A stretch of 64,000 nt of DNA from Ralstonia condita (lineage in GTDB: Bacteria; Pseudomonadota; Gammaproteobacteria; Burkholderiales; Burkholderiaceae), in the NCBI RefSeq assembly GCF_958405655.1, contig NZ_CATYWO010000001.1, positions 1,240,001 through 1,304,000 on the forward strand, in the 5' to 3' direction. The position numbers were made by a program, and so were the translations under genes. Shown here piece after piece: positions 1 to 8,903 of the stretch; positions within the stretch are counted from its first letter, which is position 1; each line of letters opens with the position of its first letter. The notes under the pieces were generated by a model, which was not told the DNA's origin, made no database searches, and saw only the letters and a list, made by a program, of their open reading frames with translations.

Positions 1-64
1 ATTTGGTCGCACCAGCGCGCAACTCGACGCCGCCGCCCCCACTGTGTTGTCTGCTGGAGCCTGA
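1..64 (+). CDS. uppS: Undecaprenyl diphosphate synthase, C-terminal end (partial)
   Basis: Only the last 20 codons are present, ending in TGA at 62-64, three bases before the cdsA start. The tail contains FGRTSAQLDA; UppS proteins of this family end in a similar Arg/Phe/Gly-rich tail, and uppS lies directly upstream of cdsA in Burkholderiaceae. UppS makes the C55 carrier lipid for peptidoglycan and O-antigen. The name rests mainly on gene order. Confidence 0.65.
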   Translation, partial: FGRTSAQLDAAAPTVLSAGA

Positions 65-67
65 CAC

Positions 68-886
68 ATGCTGCTGACTCGCGTGATTACCGCTGTCTGC
101 CTGCTGATTGTCATCCTGCCCATTTTGTTTTTCGCGCCGCCCGCCGGCTTGGTCGGGCTGGTGGTGGTGTTTGCCGCGCTCGCCGCATGGGAGTGGGGGC
201 GTCTGGTCCGCTTGCCTGACGGGTGGGGGCCGGTTGCCTATGCGGTCGTGGTCATTCTGTTGACGATCGCCTGGCACGATATTCCTCCCCGTGGCGATGT
301 CCGCCCATTGTTTTACGGGGCCGCAGCGGCGTGGATCGTGGCTTGGGCCTTGCTGGCCGGCGGCGTGCACGGATTGAGCGGCGGTCGCCGCGTGGTTGTC
401 GCGCTGCTGGGGTGCGTCATTCTCCCTGCGTTTGTGCATGCGGTCAGCATGTTGCGTGCACACGGTATTGCCTTTCTGCTTTCGGTGGCGGTGCTCGTGT
501 GGGCGGCCGATGTCGGTGCTTATTTTGTCGGCAAGGCGATTGGCCGGCGAAAGTTGGCCCCGACCATCAGCCCGGGCAAGTCCTGGGAGGGTGCGATTGG
601 CGGTGCCGTGCTGGTGGGTGTGATTGCGACCGTTGCCGGTAGCACGCACTGGTTTGCTCCGACGTGGTTCTCGTATCAGTTCGATCAGCGCGGCGCTGTC
701 ACTGCCCTGGCGCTGACCCTGCTGCTGGTGGGGGCAAGCATCGGCGGAGATTTGTTCGAGTCGCTGCTCAAGCGTCAGGTTGGCATGAAAGACAGCAGCC
801 GGCTGCTTCCCGGCCACGGCGGTGTCCTGGACCGCATCGATGCACTGTTGCCGGTGTTCCCCCTGGCTGCTTTGCTGATTTCCTGA
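68..886 (+). CDS. cdsA: Phosphatidate cytidylyltransferase
   Basis: CdsA makes CDP-diacylglycerol from phosphatidate and CTP at the inner membrane, feeding all phospholipid synthesis. The 272-aa product is almost wholly hydrophobic with about seven or eight membrane segments. Near the C-terminus is the family signature: GGDLFESLLKR, then KDSSRLLPGHGG and DRID, which carry the acidic metal-binding residues. The ATG lies three bases after the uppS stop, so translation is probably coupled. It heads the lipid and outer-membrane block that runs to lpxB. Confidence 0.96.
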   Translation: MLLTRVITAVCLLIVILPILFFAPPAGLVGLVVVFAALAAWEWGRLVRLPDGWGPVAYAVVVILLTIAWHDIPPRGDVRPLFYGAAAAWIVAWALLAGGVHGLSGGRRVVVALLGCVILPAFVHAVSMLRAHGIAFLLSVAVLVWAADVGAYFVGKAIGRRKLAPTISPGKSWEGAIGGAVLVGVIATVAGSTHWFAPTWFSYQFDQRGAVTALALTLLLVGASIGGDLFESLLKRQVGMKDSSRLLPGHGGVLDRIDALLPVFPLAALLIS

Positions 887-900
887 GGCGTCTTCTGAAC

Positions 901-2091
901 ATGATGCGCTTGACCGTTCTTGGCGCCACCGGCTCCATTGGCGACAGCACGCTAGACGTGGTGCGTCGTCATCCTGACAAGTATCGCGTATTTGCACTCA
1001 CCGCGAACGCGCAGGCCAACAAGCTTGCGGCGCTTTGTCGTGAGTTCCGCCCGGAGATGGCCGTGCTCGGCTCGCCCGCGGCAGCCGACGCCTTGCGCGA
1101 ACAGTTGGGGGCAGACGCTGCCGGCATCGACATTCGCTCGGGCGCCGAGGCGTTGGAAGAAGCCGCTGCCCATCCTGATTGCGACGCTGTCATGGCCGCC
1201 ATCGTTGGCGCTGCCGGATTGCGCCCGACCCTGGCTGCCGTGCGCGCTGGCAAGCGCGTGCTCTTGGCCAACAAGGAGGCGCTGGTCATGTCGGGTGCGC
1301 TCTTCATGGATGCGGTGCGCCAGCATGGGGCTACGGTGCTGCCGATCGACAGCGAGCACAACGCCATCTTCCAGAGTCTGCCTCAGCACTCGCCGCAGTT
1401 TGGTCGCGGTGTGTCCCGTATTGTCTTGACGGCCTCCGGCGGCCCGTTCCGCACCCGCGCCGTCGAAACACTGGCCGATGTGACGCCCGATCAGGCCTGC
1501 GCTCATCCGAACTGGGTGATGGGGCGCAAGATCTCGGTCGATTCCGCCACCATGATGAACAAGGGGCTGGAAGTCATCGAGGCGTACTGGCTCTTTGGTG
1601 TGCCCGTCGAGCGGCTCGAAGTGCTGATTCACCCGCAGAGCGTCATCCACTCGATGGTCGGATACGAAGATGGCTCGGTACTGGCCCAGTTGGGCAATCC
1701 CGACATGCGCACCCCGATCGCGTATGGGCTGGCTTATCCGGAGCGCATCGAGGCAGGCGTGCCGCTGCTGGATCTTGCGGCAACGGGTACCTTGACGTTC
1801 GAGGCGCCGGATCTGCACCGCTTCCCGTGCCTGGCGTTGGCCTTTGAAGCATTGCGGGCCGGTGGTACGGCACCTGCTGTGTTGAACGCCGCGAACGAGG
1901 TGGCGGTCGAGGCATTCTTGCAGCGCCGCATCCGTTTTACGGACATCGCCGCCGTGGTGGGCGATACGCTGGCGCGTACAACGGTTGTGCCGGCGGATTC
2001 GCTCGAGACCGTCTTCGCCGCGGATGCGGCGGCGCGTCGGCAGGCCGAACGCTACATTGCGCTGGCCTGCGCGCAGTCGCCCGCCGCGTAA
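901..2091 (+). CDS. dxr: 1-deoxy-D-xylulose 5-phosphate reductoisomerase
   Basis: Dxr catalyses the NADPH-dependent second step of the MEP isoprenoid pathway in the cytoplasm, supplying precursor for the UppS product encoded upstream. The 396-aa protein starts with the NADPH-binding loop GATGSIG (residues 8-14) and contains DSEHNAIFQ, the flexible-loop/active-site stretch ASGGPFR, and NPDMRTPIAYGL, all typical of Dxr. Length matches the family. Two ATG codons in tandem (901 and 904) could serve as the start; the open frame extends upstream into cdsA but homology begins here. The gap to cdsA is 14 bp. Confidence 0.97.
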   Translation: MMRLTVLGATGSIGDSTLDVVRRHPDKYRVFALTANAQANKLAALCREFRPEMAVLGSPAAADALREQLGADAAGIDIRSGAEALEEAAAHPDCDAVMAAIVGAAGLRPTLAAVRAGKRVLLANKEALVMSGALFMDAVRQHGATVLPIDSEHNAIFQSLPQHSPQFGRGVSRIVLTASGGPFRTRAVETLADVTPDQACAHPNWVMGRKISVDSATMMNKGLEVIEAYWLFGVPVERLEVLIHPQSVIHSMVGYEDGSVLAQLGNPDMRTPIAYGLAYPERIEAGVPLLDLAATGTLTFEAPDLHRFPCLALAFEALRAGGTAPAVLNAANEVAVEAFLQRRIRFTDIAAVVGDTLARTTVVPADSLETVFAADAAARRQAERYIALACAQSPAA

Positions 2092-2177
2092 ACAGTGCCC
2101 CGTCAGGGCAAGCGGGTAACATAACGCGCTCGCGCGGCTAGGCTGCGCGAACCGTTCAGTGCATCCGGAGAAGGTTC

Positions 2178-3566
2178 TTGCAGACCGTTTTAGCGTTTGT
2201 CTTTGCGATCGCGGTGTTGATCGTCATTCACGAACTCGGGCACTACAGCGTCGCCCGGTTGTGCGGCGTCAAGGTGCTGCGGTTCTCTGTCGGTTTCGGC
2301 AAGGTGCTGTTCCGACGGGTCGGCAGCGGCCCCGACCACACCGAATGGACCCTTTGCGCCATCCCTCTGGGGGGTTACGTCAAGATGCTGGGCGAGGGCT
2401 CGCGAGATCCGGAGAAAGACCCGCCGATTCGTCCCGAAGAGCTGCCGCGCACGTTCGATCACCAGCCCGTCTATAAGCGCTTCGCCATTGTTGCTGCAGG
2501 TCCGATCGCCAACTTCCTGCTCGCGATCGTGTTGTATGCGGTGCTGGCGTGGGTGGGTGCGGTTGAGCCGTTGCCCATTCTCGGCGCCCCGCCGCCGGGA
2601 AGCATTGCGGCCCAAGCGGATCTGCGAGCCAAGGACCGCGTGGTCGCCATCGGCACCGAGGCTGATGCGCCGAGCCCCGTGCAGAGCTGGAGCGATGTCC
2701 GCATGCGCTTGTACGCAGCGGGTATCGGCGGGCACGATGCGCTCATGCAGGTGCGTGGCGCTGACGGGGTCGAGCGTACGGTCCGCTTGCAAGGTCTGCC
2801 TAGCGCCGCGCGCACACCCCAGGCGGATGTGATTGACCAGATTGGCCTGCGTCTGATGGGTGGCCCTGTCACGATCGTCGATGTCTTGCCCAACAGCGCC
2901 GCTGCGCGCGCCGGATTGCGTGCCGGCGATCGGATCGTCCGCTTCGCCGGTCAATCCACGGATCAGGCGACCGATCTGATCCGTCAGATTCGCGCGATGC
3001 CGGAGCAGAACGCCTCGATCGACGTATTGCGCAATGGCGTGTCCTTGACGCTGCCGGTTCGTCTGGACGCCGATGCCGACCCCAAGAATCCGGGCGGCCC
3101 CAAGGTCGGCAAGCTCGGCGCCCAGCTGAATCAGAAGGTCGAAACGGCGCTGATCCGTGACGAGCCGCTAGCCGCCATGGTCCACGCGACGCGCGAGGTC
3201 TGGCAGACATCGGTGCTCTCGCTGGAGGTGCTGGGCAAGATGATCGTCGGCCAGGCATCGCTGCAGAACCTGAGCGGCCCGATTACGGTGGCCGATTTCG
3301 CGGGCAAGGCGGCGAGCCTTGGCTGGCAGACGTTTGTAGGCTTTCTCGCGCTGATCAGTGTCAGCCTCGGTGTGCTGAACTTGTTGCCCGTTCCGGTATT
3401 GGATGGGGGGCATTTGCTGTATTATTGCGTGGAATTTTTGACAGGCCGACCCGTGCCGGAATCCTGGCAAGCAGTACTCCAAAAAATCGGCGTCGCCTGC
3501 ATTCTGCTTCTCACTTCGCTCGCTTTGTTCAACGATTTGAGTCGGCTGTTTCTGACTCGCGGCTAG
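2178..3566 (+). CDS. rseP: RIP site-2 protease (regulator of sigma-E)
   Basis: RseP is an inner-membrane zinc metalloprotease that cuts the anti-sigma factor RseA within the membrane and clears signal-peptide remnants. The 462-aa protein has the zinc motif HELGH at residues 18-22 in the first membrane segment, a PDZ-type region around residues 210-300, and the second active-site motif LDGGH at about 408-412, followed by the last transmembrane helix. The start is TTG at 2178, preceded by GGAGAAGG; no ATG lies near the conserved N-terminus. It sits just upstream of bamA, the usual order. Confidence 0.96.
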   Translation: MQTVLAFVFAIAVLIVIHELGHYSVARLCGVKVLRFSVGFGKVLFRRVGSGPDHTEWTLCAIPLGGYVKMLGEGSRDPEKDPPIRPEELPRTFDHQPVYKRFAIVAAGPIANFLLAIVLYAVLAWVGAVEPLPILGAPPPGSIAAQADLRAKDRVVAIGTEADAPSPVQSWSDVRMRLYAAGIGGHDALMQVRGADGVERTVRLQGLPSAARTPQADVIDQIGLRLMGGPVTIVDVLPNSAAARAGLRAGDRIVRFAGQSTDQATDLIRQIRAMPEQNASIDVLRNGVSLTLPVRLDADADPKNPGGPKVGKLGAQLNQKVETALIRDEPLAAMVHATREVWQTSVLSLEVLGKMIVGQASLQNLSGPITVADFAGKAASLGWQTFVGFLALISVSLGVLNLLPVPVLDGGHLLYYCVEFLTGRPVPESWQAVLQKIGVACILLLTSLALFNDLSRLFLTRG

Positions 3567-3667
3567 ACGTATTGCTGCCTTATCGTTGCCCTGAAGGTGA
3601 GCGGGCAACCCAAGGTTTTGAAAACACTCGGAAGTGGATTCCAGCCGGATCCAATTAGGGGATTAGA

Positions 3668-5965
3668 TTGATCAGACAACATCGCTTCCCGCTCAGCGTG
3701 CTGGCGGCCTCCGTGCTGACCGTGACTGCCGGTCAGGCTCATGCAGTGGAGCCGTTCGTCGTCAAGGACATTCGCGTGGAGGGGGTGCAGCGCGTCGAGC
3801 CGGGCACCGTATTCGGCTATCTCCCCGTGAAGGTGGGTGAGACCTTCACCGACGAGAAGGGCGCAGAGTCGATTCGCGCGCTCTATAACACCGGCTTCTT
3901 CAAGGACGTGCAGATCCGCGCCGAAGGCAACGTGCTGGTCGTGCGCGTGGAAGAGCGTCCCGCGATTTCCCAACTCGAGTTCATCGGGTTCAAGGAATTC
4001 GACAAGGAAGCGCTGCGTCGCACGCTGCGCGGTGTGGGTGTGGCTGAAGCCCGCTACTACGACAAATCGCTGATCGACCGCGCTGAGCAGGAAATCAAGC
4101 GCCAGTATGTCGCTCGCGGTTACTATGCCGCAGACGTGTCGACCACCGTCACGCCGGTCGATGCCAACCGCGTGTCGATTACCTTCACCGTGGATGAAGG
4201 TCCGACCGCCAAGATCCGCCAGATCAACATCGTCGGCAACAAGGCCTTCTCCGAAGGCGACCTGCGCGACGAGATGCAGCTGTCCACGCCCAACTGGCTG
4301 TCGTGGTACACCAAGAACGATCTGTACTCCAAGCAAAAGCTCACCGCCGATCTGGAAGCGCTGCGCTCGTTCTACCTCGATCGCGGTTATCTCGAATTCG
4401 CTATCGAGTCGACCCAGGTGTCCATCACGCCTGACAAGAAGGATATCTACCTCACGCTGAACATCCACGAGGGTGAGCAGTACAAGGTGTCGGATATCAA
4501 GCTGACCGGTGAGCTGCTCTCGAAGCAGGCCGAGATGGAAAAGCTCATCAAGCTGAAGCAGGGCGATGTGTTCTCGTCCGCCAAGCTGTCGGCGACCACC
4601 AAGGCGATCACCGATCTGCTCGGCACATATGGCTACGCGTTCGCGACGATCAACCCGCAGCCGCAGATCAATCAGAAAGATCGCACGGTTACGCTTACGC
4701 TGGTGGTGGATCCGGGCCGCCGTGTGTACGTGCGCCGCGTCAACGTGGTCGGCAACAGCAAGACCCGCGACGAGGTCGTCCGCCGCGAGATGCGCCAGAT
4801 GGAAGCTTCGTGGTTCGATGGTGAGAAACTGCAGCTCTCGCAGAATCGCATCAACCGCACGGGCTACTTCACCGACGCGAACATCACCACCGAAGATGTG
4901 CCGGGCACGTCCGATCAGGTGGATGTGAACGTCAATGTGACCGAGAAGCCGACCGGCCAGATCAATCTGGGCGTGGGCTTCTCTTCAACCGACAAGCTGG
5001 TGCTGTCGGCCGGTATTCGTCAGGACAACGTGTTCGGTTCGGGTACCAGCCTGGGGCTGGACGTGAACACGTCCAAGTCGAACCGCACGGTTGCCGTCAC
5101 GCAGTACGACCCGTACTTCACGGTGGATGGCATCAGCCGCTCGACCGAGCTGTACTACCGCACATATCGGCCGCTGTATTACACGGGTGACCAGGATTAC
5201 CGTGTGGTGCAACAGGGCGGTAACGTCAAGTTCGGCGTGCCGTTCTCGGAAACCGATACTGTCTTCTTCGGCATCGGCTACGAGCGTACGACCATCGACG
5301 TCACGTCGAATACGCCGTTGGCTTATCAGAACTACGTTGCCAAGAACGGGCGGATCACCAACAACTTCCCGATCACCATCGGCTGGTCGAAGGATCAGCG
5401 TGACAGCGCGCTGGTGCCGACACGCGGTCGCTATCAGCAGGCCAACCTCGAGGTCGGTATCCCGGGCGGCGACCTGCAGTACTACCGTGCGTACTACCAG
5501 CACCAGTACTTCTATCCGCTGTCGAAGTCGTTCACGATGGCCTTCAACAACGAGATCGGTTACGGCCACGGCTACGGAAACAAGGATTTCCCGGTCTTCA
5601 AGAATTACTACGCCGGCGGTATCGGCTCGATCCGCGGTTACGAAACCAGCACGCTGGGCCCGCGCGATGCAAACGGTGTCGCCATCGGCGGCGCGAGCAA
5701 GTTCGTTGGCAACGTGGAGTTCATCTTCCCGCTGCCAGGGTCCGGCGTAGACCGCACGGTTCGTCTGTTCACATTCTTCGACTACGGCAACGTGTTCGCA
5801 GAAGGCCAGCCTTACAAGCTGGGCGACATGCGCTACTCCACCGGTTTCGGCCTGTCGTGGCTGTCGCCGATCGGCCCGCTGAAGGTCAGTATGGGCTTCC
5901 CGATCAAGCGCAAGGCCGAAGATCAAACCCAACGGTTCCAGTTCCAGATCGGGACTGCATTCTAA
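3668..5965 (+). CDS. bamA: Outer-membrane protein assembly factor BamA
   Basis: BamA is the core of the BAM complex that folds beta-barrel proteins into the outer membrane. The 765-aa product has a signal peptide cleaved after an A-H-A type site (about residues 1-26), five POTRA domains to about residue 420, and a C-terminal 16-strand barrel ending in phenylalanine (IGTAF). The loop-6 motif appears as IRGYE in place of the more common VRGF/Y form. The start is TTG at 3668, eight bases after AGGGG. The stop overlaps the ompH start by one base. Confidence 0.97.
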   Translation: MIRQHRFPLSVLAASVLTVTAGQAHAVEPFVVKDIRVEGVQRVEPGTVFGYLPVKVGETFTDEKGAESIRALYNTGFFKDVQIRAEGNVLVVRVEERPAISQLEFIGFKEFDKEALRRTLRGVGVAEARYYDKSLIDRAEQEIKRQYVARGYYAADVSTTVTPVDANRVSITFTVDEGPTAKIRQINIVGNKAFSEGDLRDEMQLSTPNWLSWYTKNDLYSKQKLTADLEALRSFYLDRGYLEFAIESTQVSITPDKKDIYLTLNIHEGEQYKVSDIKLTGELLSKQAEMEKLIKLKQGDVFSSAKLSATTKAITDLLGTYGYAFATINPQPQINQKDRTVTLTLVVDPGRRVYVRRVNVVGNSKTRDEVVRREMRQMEASWFDGEKLQLSQNRINRTGYFTDANITTEDVPGTSDQVDVNVNVTEKPTGQINLGVGFSSTDKLVLSAGIRQDNVFGSGTSLGLDVNTSKSNRTVAVTQYDPYFTVDGISRSTELYYRTYRPLYYTGDQDYRVVQQGGNVKFGVPFSETDTVFFGIGYERTTIDVTSNTPLAYQNYVAKNGRITNNFPITIGWSKDQRDSALVPTRGRYQQANLEVGIPGGDLQYYRAYYQHQYFYPLSKSFTMAFNNEIGYGHGYGNKDFPVFKNYYAGGIGSIRGYETSTLGPRDANGVAIGGASKFVGNVEFIFPLPGSGVDRTVRLFTFFDYGNVFAEGQPYKLGDMRYSTGFGLSWLSPIGPLKVSMGFPIKRKAEDQTQRFQFQIGTAF

Positions 5966-6516
5966 TGACTGCATTCATGATGAAAACCACGCGCATCAAG
6001 CTGTCCCGCATGGGCGTGTCCGCAGCCTTTGCCGCGCTCGCCGTGGCAACCGCATTGCCGGCCACTGCACAGGAAGCCCGCATCGCGGCCGTCAACTCCG
6101 AACGTATCCTGCGCGATTCTCAGCCCGCAAAGGCTGCACAGGCCAAGCTGGAAGCCGAGTTCGCCAAGCGTGATCGCGAACTGCAGGACATGGCGTCCAA
6201 GCTCAAGTCCATGTCGGACAAGCTCGACAAGGAATCGGCAGTACTGGCCGACTCCGATCGCACTCGCCGCCAGCGCGAGCTGTCGGATCTGGACCGTGAT
6301 TTCCAGCGCAAGCAGCGTGAGTTCCGCGAGGACCTGAACCAGCGTCGCAATGAGGAACTGGCGCAGGTGCTGGAGCGGGCGAATCGCGTCATCCGCTCGA
6401 TCGCCGAGCAGCGCAAGTACGATCTGATTGTGCAGGAAGCGGTGTACGTGAACCCGCGCATCGACATCACCGACGATGTGCTCAAGGCGCTGAACACTTC
6501 GCAATCTGCGAAATGA
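5965..6516 (+). CDS. skp: Periplasmic chaperone Skp/OmpH
   Basis: Skp is a trimeric jellyfish-shaped chaperone that carries unfolded outer-membrane proteins from Sec to BamA. The 183-aa product has a signal peptide ending ALPATA before QEAR, then a long charged coiled coil (about residues 60-150) typical of the Skp tentacles. The first ATG overlaps the bamA stop (TAATG); in-frame ATGs at 5977 and 5980 lie nearer the basic start of the signal peptide and may be the real start. The bamA-skp-lpxD order is conserved in Gram-negatives. Confidence 0.93.
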   Translation: MTAFMMKTTRIKLSRMGVSAAFAALAVATALPATAQEARIAAVNSERILRDSQPAKAAQAKLEAEFAKRDRELQDMASKLKSMSDKLDKESAVLADSDRTRRQRELSDLDRDFQRKQREFREDLNQRRNEELAQVLERANRVIRSIAEQRKYDLIVQEAVYVNPRIDITDDVLKALNTSQSAK

Positions 6517-6526
6517 GGGTGTTCCC

Positions 6527-7594
6527 ATGTCGTTTTCGCTTGGTGAACTTGCCGCGTCGCTCGGCGCGACCGTCCAGGGTGACGCCGGCCTGATCGTCAA
6601 GTCGATCGCGCCGCTCGACCAGGCCGGCGCCGATCAGCTCGCTTTTCTTTCCAATCCGCTGTACCTCAATCAAGCCGTGACGTCCGGCGCGGGCGCGATC
6701 ATTGTGTCGCCCCGCGATCTGGAAACGCTTGAGGGTCAAGGCCATGCGGCTGGCCGGAGCTGGCTCGTGGCAGCCAACCCCTACGCTGCGTTTGCGCGCG
6801 TCGCTCAGCGCTATGCTGCGTTGGCCGCACGCCCGGTCGTACCGGGTATCCACCCGAGCGCCAGCGTGGGCGAGGGTGCCGTGGTGCCGACGTCGTGCTC
6901 GATCGGCCCGAACGTGACGATCGAAGCCGGAGCGGTGCTGGGCGAGCGCGTCCGCATCGCTGGCAACAGCTTCGTCGGTGCCGGCGCGCACATCGGCGAC
7001 GACACGCTGCTTTACGCCAACGTCTCGATCTACCACGGCTGCATCGTCGGTGCGCGCTGCATTGTGCACAGCGGTGTCGTGATCGGCGCAGACGGCTTCG
7101 GCTTTGCGCCCGATTTCGGCCCCCAGGGCGGAGAGTGGGTGAAGATCCCGCAAACTGGCCGTGCCATGATCGGCGATGACGTCGAGATCGGGGCGAACAC
7201 CGCCATCGACCGCGGCGCAATGGCGGACACGGTGATCGAGCAAGGCTGCAAGATCGACAACCAGGTCCAGATCGCACACAACGTCCACGTCGGCGCGTAC
7301 ACCGTCATCGCGGGCTGCGCAGCGATCTCGGGCAGCACAAAGATCGGGCGCTATTGCATCATCGGCGGCGCGGCCAATTTTGCGGGTCACCTCACGATCG
7401 CCGATCGTGTGACGGTATCGGGCGGTACATCGATCACCAAATCCATCACTAAACCCGGTGGCCATTTCACCAGCGTCTTCCCGTTCATGCCGCATGGCGA
7501 TTGGGAACGCAACGCGGCCATCGTCCGAGGCCTGACGCGCATGCGCGAACGGTTGCAACAACTGGAACAGCAGGTCAGAGACCTGCAGCAATAA
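6527..7594 (+). CDS. lpxD: UDP-3-O-acyl-glucosamine N-acyltransferase
   Basis: LpxD adds the second (N-linked) hydroxyacyl chain in lipid A synthesis using acyl-ACP, in the cytoplasm. The 355-aa protein has the N-terminal uridine-binding domain (about 1-105) and then a left-handed beta helix of hexapeptide repeats. The catalytic-histidine region is visible as QIAHNVHVG. A C-terminal helix rich in Glu, Gln and Arg closes the protein, as in other LpxDs. It starts ten bases after skp and ends two bases before fabZ. Confidence 0.97.
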   Translation: MSFSLGELAASLGATVQGDAGLIVKSIAPLDQAGADQLAFLSNPLYLNQAVTSGAGAIIVSPRDLETLEGQGHAAGRSWLVAANPYAAFARVAQRYAALAARPVVPGIHPSASVGEGAVVPTSCSIGPNVTIEAGAVLGERVRIAGNSFVGAGAHIGDDTLLYANVSIYHGCIVGARCIVHSGVVIGADGFGFAPDFGPQGGEWVKIPQTGRAMIGDDVEIGANTAIDRGAMADTVIEQGCKIDNQVQIAHNVHVGAYTVIAGCAAISGSTKIGRYCIIGGAANFAGHLTIADRVTVSGGTSITKSITKPGGHFTSVFPFMPHGDWERNAAIVRGLTRMRERLQQLEQQVRDLQQ

Positions 7595-7596
7595 CC

Positions 7597-8091
7597 ATGA
7601 CCGAAGCATCTAACGCGACGACGAGCCTCGTCAGCGATTTCACCATCAAGAAGATTCTCGATCTGCTCCCGCATCGCTATCCGATGCTGCTCGTGGATCG
7701 CGTGATTTCGCTGGAGCCGCGCAAGTCGATTACGGCCATCAAGAACGTTACGTTCAATGAACCGTTCTTCAACGGCCACTTCCCCGGTCACCCGGTGATG
7801 CCGGGCGTGTTGATGCTCGAAGCGCTGGCGCAGACCGCCGCACTGTTGACCTTCGGCGAGGCCGACCATGAGCGCAAGGATAACCAGCTTTACCTGTTCG
7901 TCAGCATCGACGGCGCACGCTTCAAGCGCCAGGTGATTCCCGGCGATCAGCTGGTGATGACGGCCGAGCTACTGCGCTCGAAGAGCGGCATGTGGAAGTT
8001 CAAGGTGTACGGTACGGTTGACGGCGAAGTTGCCGTGGAGGCCGAGATCATGTGTGCCGTGCGCGAAGACAAATCCAAGGGCGAGGCATGA
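7597..8091 (+). CDS. fabZ: 3-hydroxyacyl-ACP dehydratase FabZ
   Basis: FabZ dehydrates 3-hydroxyacyl-ACP in fatty acid elongation and competes with LpxA/LpxD for the hydroxyacyl-ACP pool. The 164-aa hot-dog-fold protein has the catalytic-His segment LPHRYPMLLVDR and the central-helix motif FNGHFPGHPVMPGV followed by EALAQ, which carries the catalytic glutamate. It sits between lpxD and lpxA and overlaps lpxA by four bases (ATGA). Confidence 0.97.
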   Translation: MTEASNATTSLVSDFTIKKILDLLPHRYPMLLVDRVISLEPRKSITAIKNVTFNEPFFNGHFPGHPVMPGVLMLEALAQTAALLTFGEADHERKDNQLYLFVSIDGARFKRQVIPGDQLVMTAELLRSKSGMWKFKVYGTVDGEVAVEAEIMCAVREDKSKGEA

Positions 8092-8903
8092 CGCAAGCAC
8101 AGAAGATCCATCCGACCGCGCAGATCGACCCGAAGGCGGAGCTCGACTCGAGCGTCGAGATTGGCGCCTTCACGATTGTCGGCCCGAACGTGCGCATCGG
8201 GGCGGGCACCCGCATTGGCCACCATACGGTGGTCGAGGGGTACACCACGCTGGGCCGAGACAACAGCATTGGACATTTCGCGTCGGTAGGCGGTCGTCCG
8301 CAAGACATGAAGTACCGCGATGAGCCGACCCAGTTGATCGTTGGCGATCGCAACACCATCCGAGAGTTCACCACGATCCACACCGGCACGGCGCAGGATG
8401 CAGGCATTACGTCCATCGGCGACGACAACTGGATCATGGCCTACGTGCATATTGCGCACGACTGCCGCGTCGGCAACCACACGATATTCTCGAGCAACGC
8501 TCAGATCGCCGGTCACGTCGAAGTGGGCGACTGGGCGATCCTTGGCGGGATGTCCGGCGTCCACCAGTTCGTACGCATTGGCGCGCACGCCATGCTGGGC
8601 GGCGCGTCGGCACTCGTGCAGGATGTCCCCCCGTTTGTCATCGCCGCGAGCGACAAGGGCGGCAACAAGGCGGCGCCGCATGGCATCAACGTGGAAGGGC
8701 TGCGCCGGCGCGGTTTCACAGCCGGTCAGATCGCCGGCCTGCGCCAGGCCTACAAGCTGCTGTACAAGAGCGATCTGAGCTTCGATCAGGCCAAGGCTGA
8801 GATCACCGCGCAGATTGCCCAGGCCGACGACGCGCCTGCCCGCGAGGCGCTCACCGCCTTTGCTGATTTCATTGCCGCCACCAAGCGCGGCATCGTGCGT
8901 TGA
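8088..8903 (+). CDS. lpxA: UDP-N-acetylglucosamine acyltransferase
   Basis: LpxA starts lipid A synthesis by moving a 3-hydroxyacyl chain from ACP to UDP-GlcNAc. The 271-aa protein is a beta helix with many hexapeptide repeats, beginning IHPTAQIDPKAEL, and has the catalytic-His region VHIAHDCRVGN and the substrate segment GDNNWIMAY-like stretch near residue 112. The C-terminal third is the helical acyl-ACP-binding domain. The ATG overlaps the fabZ stop, and the stop overlaps the TTG start of lpxB. Confidence 0.97.
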   Translation: MTQAQKIHPTAQIDPKAELDSSVEIGAFTIVGPNVRIGAGTRIGHHTVVEGYTTLGRDNSIGHFASVGGRPQDMKYRDEPTQLIVGDRNTIREFTTIHTGTAQDAGITSIGDDNWIMAYVHIAHDCRVGNHTIFSSNAQIAGHVEVGDWAILGGMSGVHQFVRIGAHAMLGGASALVQDVPPFVIAASDKGGNKAAPHGINVEGLRRRGFTAGQIAGLRQAYKLLYKSDLSFDQAKAEITAQIAQADDAPAREALTAFADFIAATKRGIVR

